DNA of 64,000 nt from JAMOQA01 sp964420365. GTDB taxonomy: Bacteria > Acidobacteriota > Polarisedimenticolia > J045. The stretch lies in NCBI GenBank assembly GCA_964420365.1, contig CAYQTA010000077.1, forward strand, positions 80,547 through 144,546. Direction: 5' to 3'. This document shows positions 56,781 to 64,000 of the stretch, piece after piece. The translations under genes and the position numbers were made by a program. Under the pieces are notes generated by a model. The model ran no database searches, was not told the DNA's origin, and saw only the letters and a program-made list of their open reading frames with translations. The stretch's first letter is position 1. Each line of letters opens with the position of its first letter.

Positions 56781-58841
56781 TCAGCGCGCGACGGTCAGCC
56801 GGTCCCCGGGATGGATGACGGTCTCGGGATCGATCCCGTTGAGCTCGCAGAGCTGGCGGACGGTCAGCCCGTACCGGCGGGCGATGCGGGAGAGGGTCTC
56901 TCCCCGCCGGACGACGTGGATCCTCCGTCCCGCCTCGTCCCGGGTGCGGGAGGCCTCCCGCCGGGCCGCCTGGCGGGGAACGGCGGGGATCCGGATCCGC
57001 TGCCCGGGCCGGAGGAGCGGGTTCCGGCGGCGGAAGCCGTTGGCCGCCCTCAGGTCCGCCAGGGTGACACCGTAGCGCCGGGCGATCCCCCACAGGGTGT
57101 CCCCGCGGCGGACCACGTGGACCCGTCCGCCCCGGGCCGGACGGCTGGACGCGCGGGACGCGGGCGAGCGCCGGACGGACGCCACGACCTTCCCCGGCGG
57201 ACGCACCCGGAGCCGCTGCCCGGCCACGATCCTGGTCGAGCGCCCGAGGCCGTTCCAGCGCTGGAGGTCCCGCACGGTGACCCCGAACCTCCGGGCGATC
57301 CGGGAAAGCGTGTCCCCCCGCCGGACGACGGTCGTCCCGTCCGGGTCGATCCGGGCCGGCCGCCGCGGCGGCGGGGGCGCCGGACCCCGGGGGATCACCA
57401 GCACCTGGCCCGGGTGCAGGAGCGTTCGCCGTCCCATCCGGTTCGCCTGCTGGATCGCCCGGACGGTGGTGCCGTGGCGGCGGGCGATCCGCGAGAGGGT
57501 GTCTCCCCGGCGGACCCGGTACTCGACCCGGACGATCCGCTTCTCCGGCGGGATCTTCGCGAGGGCCTCCGCGAAGCCGCGGGCGTGGCCCACGGGAACC
57601 TTGAGGGGGAAGTCGGGCCAGTGGGGCGGCGTCTGGTGCCGGCGAATCGCCGGGTTGAGGCGCCGGAGGGTCGCGACGTCGGTCCGGGCGCAGCGGGCGA
57701 GGATCTCCAGGTCCGTCGGGGTCGGAACGGTGACCAGCTCGTACCGCTCCGGGGGCTCGGGCACGACATCCCCGAAGCCGAAGGAGGCCGGGTCCTTGGA
57801 AATCAGGGTGGCGGCGAGGATCGCCGGGACGTAGTTCCGGGTCTCGCGCCGGAGCAGCCGGCGCCGGGAGAGGACCCAGAAATCCCGGCTCCGCGCCCGT
57901 CGGATCGCCCGCCGTACCCGGCCCTCCCCCGCGTTGTAGGCGGCGAGGGCCAGGTACCAGTCCCCGAACTCGTCGTACAGGTCCCTCAGGTAGGCCGCGG
58001 CCGCCCGGCAGGACTTCTCCGGGTCGGCCCGCTCGTCGATCCACCAGTCGACCACCAGGCCGTAGCGCCGGGCCGTCGACGCGATGAACTGGAAGATGCC
58101 GCGGGCCCGGGCCCTCGAGTAGGCGGACGTCTTGAACCCACTCTCCACGTGGGCCATGTAGACCAGGTCGCGGGGCACCCCCTCCTCGGCGAAGATCTCC
58201 CGGAACCGCTCGATCCACCGGCCGGAACGCCGCAGGCTGCCGGCGAGGAAGGCGCGCCAGGGCCCCTGGTACTGCTCGATCCAGGCCAGTACCTGCCGGT
58301 TGCGGACGACCGGGTAGTCGGCCTCGACGCCGGCGGCCGCCTCGCCCACCTCCTCGACCCGCCCGGTGTCCAGGCTCGGTTCCGGGCCCTCGAGGATCTC
58401 CTGGCTCTCCTCCGAGACCCCCGCCCCGGTTCCGAGCTCCGCCAGGGCCTCCGCCTCGGCGAGGGAACGGTCCCGCTCGATGCGCAGGGCCCGCAGGCGC
58501 CGGCTCATCTCCTCGTCCCGGGTGGCCAGGGGCGCGACCAGCTCGAAGACCCGCTTCCAGGTCGCCTCCGCCTCCTCGACGAGCCCGAGCCGCGCCTGCT
58601 CGCGCGCGAGGAGAACCAGCTCGATCGATCGGGCGATCGCCCGCTCCCGTTCCTCGGCCGAGAGCGGACGCGGCGCAGCCGGGCCGCCGGGGGGTGCCGA
58701 GGGAACCCCCGAGGCTTCCCCGGCGCCCGCCGGCGCCACGCGGGAGACGCCGGCGCACCCGCCGGCGAGGAAGACCGGCAGGACCAGGATCAGCAGGGAA
58801 ACGAGGAACCGGGACCTGGTCCCGGGGGGCAGCGGCGGCAT
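56781..58841 (-). CDS. mltD: MltD-like lytic transglycosylase with four LysM domains
   Basis: 686 residues from ATG at 58841. A probable lipoprotein signal ends FLAGGCAG. A helical N-terminal region (about 60-190) precedes a family-1 SLT domain with VYMAHVESGFKTSAYSRARARGIFQF, where Glu in HVESGF is catalytic, and YLALAAYNAGEGRVRRAI. Four LysM modules follow at about 440-485, 502-545, 573-617 and 641-686 (RRGDTLSRIARRHG, RRGDTLSRIARRFG, RRGDTLWGIARRYG, RRGETLSRIARRYG). It cuts the glycan strands of peptidoglycan at the outer membrane's inner face. E. coli MltD has two LysM domains; four is more than usual. A strong promoter lies just upstream. Confidence 0.9.
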   Translation of the reverse strand: MPPLPPGTRSRFLVSLLILVLPVFLAGGCAGVSRVAPAGAGEASGVPSAPPGGPAAPRPLSAEERERAIARSIELVLLAREQARLGLVEEAEATWKRVFELVAPLATRDEEMSRRLRALRIERDRSLAEAEALAELGTGAGVSEESQEILEGPEPSLDTGRVEEVGEAAAGVEADYPVVRNRQVLAWIEQYQGPWRAFLAGSLRRSGRWIERFREIFAEEGVPRDLVYMAHVESGFKTSAYSRARARGIFQFIASTARRYGLVVDWWIDERADPEKSCRAAAAYLRDLYDEFGDWYLALAAYNAGEGRVRRAIRRARSRDFWVLSRRRLLRRETRNYVPAILAATLISKDPASFGFGDVVPEPPERYELVTVPTPTDLEILARCARTDVATLRRLNPAIRRHQTPPHWPDFPLKVPVGHARGFAEALAKIPPEKRIVRVEYRVRRGDTLSRIARRHGTTVRAIQQANRMGRRTLLHPGQVLVIPRGPAPPPPRRPARIDPDGTTVVRRGDTLSRIARRFGVTVRDLQRWNGLGRSTRIVAGQRLRVRPPGKVVASVRRSPASRASSRPARGGRVHVVRRGDTLWGIARRYGVTLADLRAANGFRRRNPLLRPGQRIRIPAVPRQAARREASRTRDEAGRRIHVVRRGETLSRIARRYGLTVRQLCELNGIDPETVIHPGDRLTVAR

Positions 58842-58916
58842 CAAGGAGAACGCTCCCGGAGCGGGTCGCTCCTGTCCCCCGGGCGCGGAACTCCCGCCCG
58901 GGCCGTGGCGGGGCGC

Positions 58917-58946
58917 AATATAGGCGAGGTCCTCCCGGATCGTCAA
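58917..58946 (-). promoter_or_regulatory. Sigma-70-type promoter for mltD
   Basis: On the minus strand TTGACG (58941-58946), 18 nt, TATATT (58917-58922), 76 nt before the mltD ATG. A GGAGCG/CGCTCC hairpin lies in the leader. The AT-rich -10 stands out in GC-rich DNA. Confidence 0.65.
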
Positions 58947-58975
58947 CGTTCCCGGCCGCCCGGGGCCTGCCGTCG

Positions 58976-59004
58976 TTGACCTCCCCCGCCCCGCCCCGTA
59001 CCCT
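58976..59004 (+). promoter_or_regulatory. Sigma-70-type promoter for recA
   Basis: TTGACC (58976-58981), 17 nt, TACCCT (58999-59004). Predicted start near 59011, leaving a leader of about 130 nt. No LexA box of either CTGT-N8-ACAG or GAAC-N4-GTTC type was seen in the 301-bp divergent region. Confidence 0.6.
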
Positions 59005-59142
59005 GTTTCCGTCCCGGCCGGCGCCGCTTCCGGCGGCCTCCGGCACGGGTTTCCGGCTTTTCCCCGGCGACGCCCGGACCGGCCGCCCGGCCCCCCCGAG
59101 GGGCGCCGCGCCGCCCTTCCCCGGCGAGGAGGATCTCCAGCG

Positions 59143-60294
59143 ATGAAAGGCTCCCGCAACACCCCCCGCCCCGGCCCGACCGCGGCGGTGGACAGCTCCC
59201 AGCAGGAGAAGCAGAAGGCCCTCGACATGGCCGTCGGCCAGATCGAGCGCCAGTTCGGCAAGGGCGCGATCATGCGCCTCGGCTCGGATCGGCACCTGGA
59301 CGTGCCGGCGATCCCGACCGGTTCCCTTTCCCTCGACTGGGCCCTCGGGATCGGTGGGGTTCCCCGGGGCCGCGTGGTCGAGATCTACGGCCCGGAGTCG
59401 TCCGGGAAGACGACCCTCGCCCTGACCGTCATCGCCCAGGCCCAGAAGGCCGGGGGCATGGCTGCCTTCATCGATGCGGAACACGCGCTGGACCCGGACT
59501 ACGCCCGGCGCCTCGGCGTCGACGTCGACAACCTGCTGGTCTCCCAGCCCGACAGCGGCGAGCAGGCCCTCGAGATCGCCGAGGTCCTGGTCCGCTCCGG
59601 GGCCCTGGACGTGCTGGTCGTCGATTCCGTGGCCGCCCTGGTCCCCCGGGCCGAGCTCGAGGGAGAGATGGGCGACTCCCACGTCGGTCTCCAGGCGCGA
59701 CTCATGAGCCAGGCCCTGCGGAAGCTGACCGGCATCGTCGCCAAGTCCCGCACCTCCCTGATCTTCATCAACCAGCTCCGGGAGAAGGTCGGGGTGATGT
59801 TCGGCAACCCGGAGGTCACCACCGGGGGCCGGGCACTCAAGTTCTACGCATCCCAGCGGATCGACATCCGCCGGATCGGGGCGATCAAGGACGGCGACCA
59901 GGTCGTCGGCAACCGCACCAAGGTCAAGGTCGTCAAGAACAAGCTGGCGCCGCCCTTCCGCCAGGTGGAGTTCGACATCCTCTACAACCAGGGAATCTCC
60001 CGGGAGGGCGACCTGATCGACCTCGGCATCGCCCACCGCCTGGTGCAGAAGTCCGGTTCCTGGCTCTCCTACGGCGACGTCCGTCTCGGCCAGGGCCGTG
60101 AGAACGCCCGGCAGTTCCTCCGGGAACACCCGGAGGTCGCGGCGGAGATCGAGGGAAAGCTCCGCGAGATCCTCGGGCTGCGCCCGGCGAGCGCGGCCGA
60201 GCCCCGGGGCGGCGAGGAGAAGCCCGCCGCGGACACTCCCGAGGTCTCGCCGCCTCCTCCCGCCCGGGGTCGGCGTCCGTCGAGCCGGGCCTGA
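59143..60294 (+). CDS. recA: Recombinase RecA
   Basis: 383 residues from ATG at 59143, after GGCGAGGAGGATC. RecA forms filaments on ssDNA, drives strand exchange and activates LexA self-cleavage. GPESSGKTTLALTV (Walker A, residues 83-90) and VLVVDSVAALVPRAELEGEMGDSHVG (Walker B and loop L1) are canonical, as are FINQLREKVGVMFGNPEVTTGGRALKFYAS (loop L2 area) and LIDLGIAHRLVQKSGSW. A Pro-rich basic tail of about 30 residues ends the protein. Divergent from mltD. Confidence 0.98.
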   Translation: MKGSRNTPRPGPTAAVDSSQQEKQKALDMAVGQIERQFGKGAIMRLGSDRHLDVPAIPTGSLSLDWALGIGGVPRGRVVEIYGPESSGKTTLALTVIAQAQKAGGMAAFIDAEHALDPDYARRLGVDVDNLLVSQPDSGEQALEIAEVLVRSGALDVLVVDSVAALVPRAELEGEMGDSHVGLQARLMSQALRKLTGIVAKSRTSLIFINQLREKVGVMFGNPEVTTGGRALKFYASQRIDIRRIGAIKDGDQVVGNRTKVKVVKNKLAPPFRQVEFDILYNQGISREGDLIDLGIAHRLVQKSGSWLSYGDVRLGQGRENARQFLREHPEVAAEIEGKLREILGLRPASAAEPRGGEEKPAADTPEVSPPPPARGRRPSSRA

Positions 60295-60306
60295 CGGGAG
60301 CGGCCC

Positions 60307-62058
60307 TTGGCCCGTGACCGCCACCGGGGGGGACCGCCGCGCGCGGTCCCCTTCCTCGTGGTTCCCGCGGCGGCCGCGGGACTCCTCGCACTCGCCGCGC
60401 CCGGCGGCCCCGGTCCCGCGGCCGGGCACGGCCTGCTCGCCTTCGTCCCTCCCCTCCTCGCGATCGGCCTCGCCCTCCTCCTCCGCCAGGTCGTCCCGGC
60501 CCTCCTGCTCGGCGTCCTGGCCGGGGCGCTGGTCCGGGAGGGATTCCACCCCGGCCTCGCCCTCGTGCGTCTCGTCGACCACGACCTGGTCCGGGCCCTC
60601 GCCGAGCCCGGCAGCACCGACCACGGGCACCTGAAGATCGTCCTGTTCACCCTCCTTCTCGGCGGCATGGTGGGTCTCGCCGCCCGGTCCGGCGGGGCGG
60701 CGGGCCTGGTCGCCCTGGTCGCCCGCCGGGCCCGCACCCGCGAGCGGGGCCAGCTCGCGGCGTTCCTCGCCGGCCTCGTCGTCTTCTTCGACGACTACGC
60801 GAACACCCTGGTCGTCGGCCCGTCCCTCCGGCCGCTGACCGACCGGCTCGGGATCAGCAGGGAGAAGCTGGCATTCATCGTCGATGCGACCGCCGCCCCG
60901 GTGGCCTCCCTGGCCCTGGTCTCCACCTGGATCGGCTACGAGGTCGGCCTGATCGGCCAGGCGCTCCCGGGGACCCGGCTCGCCGGGCACGACCCGTACG
61001 GTGTCTTCCTCGCCTCCCTGCCCTACCGGTTCTACGCCTTCCTGATGCTCGCCTTCGTCGGGCTCGTGGCGGTTCTCGGGAGGGACCTGGGACCGATGGC
61101 GAAGGCGGAACGACGGGCGGCCCGGGGAGAGGTCCTGCGCCCCGGCTCCACGCCCCTCGCGCGCACCGACCTGCTGGAAGGCCGGGAACCGGCCTCCCCG
61201 GGAGCGGCGATCCTCCTGGCCGCCCTGCCGATCGTCGCGGTGGTCACGGTGACGTTCGGAGCCCTCTGGGCCACCGGGCGGGCGGCCCTCGCCAACGCCG
61301 GGGACGTCGCGGGGACCCTGCCGGCTCTCCGGGTGCTCGGGTCGGTCCGCCACCTCGGGGCCGTGCTCGGTGCATCCTCCTCTTACGATGCCCTGCTCTA
61401 CGGCTCGGCGGCCGGGGTCGCCCTCGCCGCCCTCGCCGCTCTCGCCCTTCGACGGCTCGACCTGGCCGCGACCGTGGAGGCGTTCCTCGAGGGGATGCGG
61501 GCAATGCTCCTCGCCGTCGTCATCCTGGTCCTCGCCTGGATGATCGGGGGAGCCTGCGCCGACCTGGGAACGGCGGAGGCGGCCGTCGGGCTGGTCGGGG
61601 GCTGGCTGCCGGCCCGGCTCGTTCCCGCGGCCGTCTTCCTCGTCGCGGCAGCGATCTCGTTCGCCACCGGGTCGTCCTGGTCGACGATGGCGGTCCTCGT
61701 GCCGGTGGCCCTGCCGCTGGCCGATCGTCTCGCCACCCTCGGCGGCTGGGCCGAACCGGCCGCCCTGCGGCTGCTGGTCGCCACGACCGGGTCGGTCCTG
61801 ACCGGCGCAGTCTTCGGCGACCACTGCTCCCCCCTGTCCGACACGACCGTGATGTCCTCGATGGCCGCCTCGTGCGACCACGTCGACCACGTCCGCACGC
61901 AGATGCCCTACGCCCTCCTGGTCGCGGGGATCTCCCTCCTCGCCGGGGATCTCGCGGTCGGCTTCGGCGTCCCCCCCTGGCTCGGCCTCGCCGCCGGGAC
62001 GGGGGTGCTGTTCCTCGTGCTGCGGTTCGCGGGGCGCCGCCCCGCGGACGGGAGGTGA
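60307..62058 (+). CDS. NhaC-family sodium/proton antiporter
   Basis: 583 residues from a TTG at 60307, after GGAGCGG; no better start is in frame. About ten to eleven membrane helices. Landmarks are VVFFDDYANTLVVGPSLRPLTD and AFIVDATAAPVASLALVSTWIGYEVG in the first half, and FATGSSWSTMAVLVPVALPLADRL and VFGDHCSPLSDTTVMSSMAASCDHVDHVRTQMPYALL in the second, the paired motifs of NhaC-type antiporters. It would exchange Na+ for H+ at the inner membrane. Stop overlaps the ribosome site of the next gene (GGAGGTGA). Confidence 0.85.
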   Translation: MARDRHRGGPPRAVPFLVVPAAAAGLLALAAPGGPGPAAGHGLLAFVPPLLAIGLALLLRQVVPALLLGVLAGALVREGFHPGLALVRLVDHDLVRALAEPGSTDHGHLKIVLFTLLLGGMVGLAARSGGAAGLVALVARRARTRERGQLAAFLAGLVVFFDDYANTLVVGPSLRPLTDRLGISREKLAFIVDATAAPVASLALVSTWIGYEVGLIGQALPGTRLAGHDPYGVFLASLPYRFYAFLMLAFVGLVAVLGRDLGPMAKAERRAARGEVLRPGSTPLARTDLLEGREPASPGAAILLAALPIVAVVTVTFGALWATGRAALANAGDVAGTLPALRVLGSVRHLGAVLGASSSYDALLYGSAAGVALAALAALALRRLDLAATVEAFLEGMRAMLLAVVILVLAWMIGGACADLGTAEAAVGLVGGWLPARLVPAAVFLVAAAISFATGSSWSTMAVLVPVALPLADRLATLGGWAEPAALRLLVATTGSVLTGAVFGDHCSPLSDTTVMSSMAASCDHVDHVRTQMPYALLVAGISLLAGDLAVGFGVPPWLGLAAGTGVLFLVLRFAGRRPADGR

Positions 62059-62063
62059 CCGGG

Positions 62064-63215
62064 ATGCACTCGCACCCTCTCCTGCCTGCCATCGCCGCGA
62101 TCCTCGCGGCCCTCCTGCCCGCCTGCGCCGCCGCCGGCACCCCTCCGTCCCGGCAGGAGATCCGGGACGGGATGGCCATCCCCTCCGAGGGAGACCTGCT
62201 CCGCGGCCTCCGGGACGGCACCGGGTTCGTCCGCTCCCGCCGGCAGGCCGAGGTCCTCTTCCCGGTCCTTGCCCGGGAGGAGTTCGGCGCGGAGGCCCTC
62301 CCGGCCACCGGCCCGTTCGTGGCGGCGATCTGTCCCCACGACGACCATCTCTACGCCGGCCACGTCTACCTCCACGCGATCGCCGGGATCCGGGCCCCAC
62401 GGGTCCTGGTGATCGGGGTGTTCCACGCCGCCCGCCTGTGGGACCTCGAGGGAAGGCTCGTCTTCGACCGCTACGTCGCCTGGCACGCTCCCCTCGGGCC
62501 GGTGCGGGTCGATCCCCTGCGCGGGGAGCTGCTGGCCGCCCTGCCGGCGGACGACACGGTCGTGGACGACGGGATGCATGACCGCGAGCACTCGCTCGAG
62601 GCGATCGTGCCGTTCCTCCAGTGGTTCCGCGGAAAGGACGTCACGATCGTCCCGGTCCTGGTCCCCTACGTCACGTGGGACCGGCTCGAGGAGCTCGCGG
62701 ACCACCTCGCGGACGCCCTCGCCTCGGTGATCCACCGGCACGGCTGGGTCCTCGGAAGGGACGTGGCGATCGTGATCTCGTCCGACGCCGTGCACTACGG
62801 CCCGGACTTCGACCACGCCCCGTTCGGCGAGGACGCCGCGGCCCACGAGCGGGCGGTCGCCCGGGACCGGGAGCTGGCGGAGCGCCACCTGGAGGGCCCG
62901 TTGGCCGAGGAGAAGCTGCGCGGGCTCTTCGAGGCGCTGGTCGACCCCGCGGACGTCCGGCGCTACCGGGTCCCCTGGTGCGGGCGGTTCTCCGTCCCGT
63001 TCGGCCTGGAGCTGACCCGGAAGGTGGCCGCTCGCCTCGGGCTGCCGGTCCCGGTGGGCCGGGTCCTGCGCTACGGGACCAGCCTGACCGAGGCCGAGCC
63101 CCGGGTCCCCCGGGAGGTCCGGGAGGAGGGCCTCGGGACCACCGCCCCCTCGAACTTCCACCACTTCGTCGGCTACCTGGCCCTCGGGGTGGAGGTCCCG
63201 GGAGGGGGCCGCTGA
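62064..63215 (+). CDS. Memo-like (AmmeMemoRadiSam B) protein with lipoprotein-type signal
   Basis: 383 residues from ATG at 62064 with ribosome site GGAGGTGA; a GTG at 62055 overlapping the previous stop is an alternative. Residues 1-25 (PLLPAIAAILAALLPACAAAG) look like an export signal with a possible LPAC lipobox. The Memo fold follows: VAAICPHDDHLYAGHVYLHAIAG, VLVIGVFHAARLW, DREHSLEAIVPFLQWF and AIVISSDAVHYGPDFDH, with His and Asp/Glu in the dioxygenase-like metal site. Memo-family proteins are usually cytosolic and partnered with AMMECR1 and a radical SAM gene; neither is next to it here. Role unknown. Confidence 0.75.
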   Translation: MHSHPLLPAIAAILAALLPACAAAGTPPSRQEIRDGMAIPSEGDLLRGLRDGTGFVRSRRQAEVLFPVLAREEFGAEALPATGPFVAAICPHDDHLYAGHVYLHAIAGIRAPRVLVIGVFHAARLWDLEGRLVFDRYVAWHAPLGPVRVDPLRGELLAALPADDTVVDDGMHDREHSLEAIVPFLQWFRGKDVTIVPVLVPYVTWDRLEELADHLADALASVIHRHGWVLGRDVAIVISSDAVHYGPDFDHAPFGEDAAAHERAVARDRELAERHLEGPLAEEKLRGLFEALVDPADVRRYRVPWCGRFSVPFGLELTRKVAARLGLPVPVGRVLRYGTSLTEAEPRVPREVREEGLGTTAPSNFHHFVGYLALGVEVPGGGR

Positions 63216-63231
63216 CGACCCCCTCCGCGAC

Positions 63232-63260
63232 TTGACGGCGGCGCGAACGTTCTCTACATT
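63232..63260 (+). promoter_or_regulatory. Sigma-70-type promoter for tRNA-Phe
   Basis: TTGACG (63232-63237), 17 nt, TACATT (63255-63260). Predicted start near 63267, 11 nt before the tRNA. Confidence 0.7.
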
Positions 63261-63277
63261 CCTCGCGTCCACCAGGT

Positions 63278-63353
63278 GCCCAGGTAGCTCAGTTGGTAGA
63301 GCACGTGACTGAAAATCACGGTGTCGGTGGTTCGACTCCGCCCCTGGGCACCA
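63278..63353 (+). tRNA. tRNA-Phe (anticodon GAA)
   Basis: 76 nt with encoded CCA: acceptor GCCCAGG/CCTGGGC, D-arm GCTC-AGTTGGTA-GAGC, anticodon stem CGTGA/TCACG with loop CTGAAAA (anticodon GAA), T-arm GGTGG-TTCGACT-CCGCC, then A and CCA. Confidence 0.97.
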
Positions 63354-63366
63354 CTCGCTTTCCTCC

Positions 63367-64000
63367 TCAGCGCAGCGGGCTCTCGCCGCAGTCGTCCACG
63401 GCGGTCACCAGGTAGAACCAGGTCGCGCCGTCGGACGCGGCCCCCGCGTCGGTCCACTGGACTCCCGGCTCCGAGGGATCCTCGTCCGTCACGTCCGCGG
63501 CGTGCGGCCCGCCCCACCCGGACGGGTCCGGGCTCGCGTCCCGGTAGACGTTCCAGCGCAGGCCCGGGTCGCCGGGATCGTCCCACGCGAGCCTCACGTC
63601 GTCCCCGGCCTTGTCGACCAGGAGCCCCGTCGGGTCCCCCGGCAGGCTGCACGGGCAGTGCCCGGAAACGCAGCTCCGCTCCGTCGGACACCCGCTCCCC
63701 GGCTCCCGCCCCTCGACCGCGTAGTAGAAGTCCGCCGTCGAGGCCGCGTCCTCGTCGAGGAACGACGTCGTCTCCGTCGTCCCGTAGACCTCCCGGCTCC
63801 GCAACGCCTCCTCGCACGAGACCCTCGACCGGTACACGTTGTACCCGTCCGCCCCGGGCACCGGGTCCCAGGTCAGCTCGTACCCCTCGGGACACCGCCC
63901 GTCCGATCCCCGCAGGTTCTCCGGGGCCGAGCCGGGCCAGGTGTCCGCCACGTACTCGCGGACGACGATCGTGTCCAGCCAGAGCCCCTGCCCCTCGGTG
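63367..64000 (-). CDS. C-terminal end of an exported protein with FN3-like domains (5' end beyond window)
   Basis: The frame is open to the window edge, so the start lies past 64000. The visible 210 residues include EGQGLWLDTIVVREYVADTW, then LTWDPVPGADGYNVYRSRVS and FYYAVEGREPGSGCPTERSC, then VRLAWDDPGDPGLRWNVYRDAS and ATWFYLVTAVDDCGESPLR. The repeats resemble fibronectin type III domains common at the C-terminus of secreted peptidases and cell-surface proteins. Six Cys residues may form disulfides. The last residue is 13 bp from tRNA-Phe. Function of the whole is unknown from this fragment. Confidence 0.7.
   Translation of the reverse strand, partial: TEGQGLWLDTIVVREYVADTWPGSAPENLRGSDGRCPEGYELTWDPVPGADGYNVYRSRVSCEEALRSREVYGTTETTSFLDEDAASTADFYYAVEGREPGSGCPTERSCVSGHCPCSLPGDPTGLLVDKAGDDVRLAWDDPGDPGLRWNVYRDASPDPSGWGGPHAADVTDEDPSEPGVQWTDAGAASDGATWFYLVTAVDDCGESPLR

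Noticed and set aside
58842..59142. LexA (SOS) box in front of recA
   Set aside because: Neither the proteobacterial nor Gram-positive consensus is present; the GTCAACG/CGTTGAC inverted repeat is just the two opposing -35 boxes.
55018..62400. A 2460-codon open frame on the minus strand across comM, mltD and recA
   Set aside because: Composition artefact of very GC-rich DNA; low-complexity Arg/Gly/Pro product opposite well-identified genes.
1..64000. Insertion sequences, prophage or integrase genes
   Set aside because: No transposase, integrase, terminal inverted repeat or target duplication was seen; neighbouring genes share composition and codon use.

Overview
The window is about 64 kb of very GC-rich, gene-dense bacterial chromosome with 47 protein genes (two cut by the window ends) and two tRNAs. 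Many neighbours overlap by 4 bases (ATGA or GTGA) and most starts have a clear GGAGG-type ribosome site. LolA, TonB-dependent receptors and a DUF481 protein show an outer membrane. The Acidobacteriota-style VWFA-related secreted protein, the Oar-like receptor with a carboxypeptidase-regulatory (CRR) domain, CRR-TPR proteins and a phosphodiesterase-TPR protein together point to Acidobacteriota. That placement is an inference from gene families; no rRNA is present.

Layout. 1-13.1 kb is an envelope and secretion region: DUF481 protein, YhbY, a subtilase with a long GILWGD repeat tail, a VWFA protein, a CRR-TPR protein, a large TonB-dependent receptor and a phosphodiesterase-TPR protein. The subtilase and CRR-TPR genes have well-matched sigma-54 promoter sequences. 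13.1-22.5 kb holds a short HU-like protein, an M20 amidohydrolase operon, a translationally coupled pair (beta-propeller/thioredoxin fusion plus TonB receptor with a CxxC plug), and a DUF1573 protein whose first conserved Cys codon is an in-frame TGA. 22.5-30.7 kb, all on the minus strand, holds an HD-GYP protein, tRNA-Ser, a MinD-like ATPase, a Yip1 protein, a Na/Ca exchanger-type protein, a predicted PPi-dependent phosphofructokinase and two tandem GAPDH paralogs. 30.7-42 kb holds a PMT-like glycosyltransferase-TPR, a degenerate histidine kinase, SMC, a polyprenyl diphosphate synthase, LolA and small membrane proteins. mutS follows.

44.8-55.1 kb is one minus-strand run: MauE-like protein, thioredoxin-like protein, anti-sigma kinase, STAS protein, hybrid CheA, CheW, a c-heme-type chemoreceptor, CheB and CheR. 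This looks like one complete chemosensory system with an attached partner-switching module and envelope thiol-redox proteins. 55-64 kb holds ComM/YifB, an MltD-like transglycosylase, recA, an NhaC-family antiporter, a Memo-like lipoprotein, tRNA-Phe and the end of a secreted FN3-like protein.

The most unusual observation is the DUF1573 gene at 21354-22448. A single TGA replaces the first Cys codon of the family's S-C-G-C-T motif, the frame is open on both sides, and a 9-bp hairpin begins 9 nt after the TGA with its loop 18 nt downstream. This makes it a candidate new selenoprotein. A sequencing error or point nonsense mutation is the alternative.
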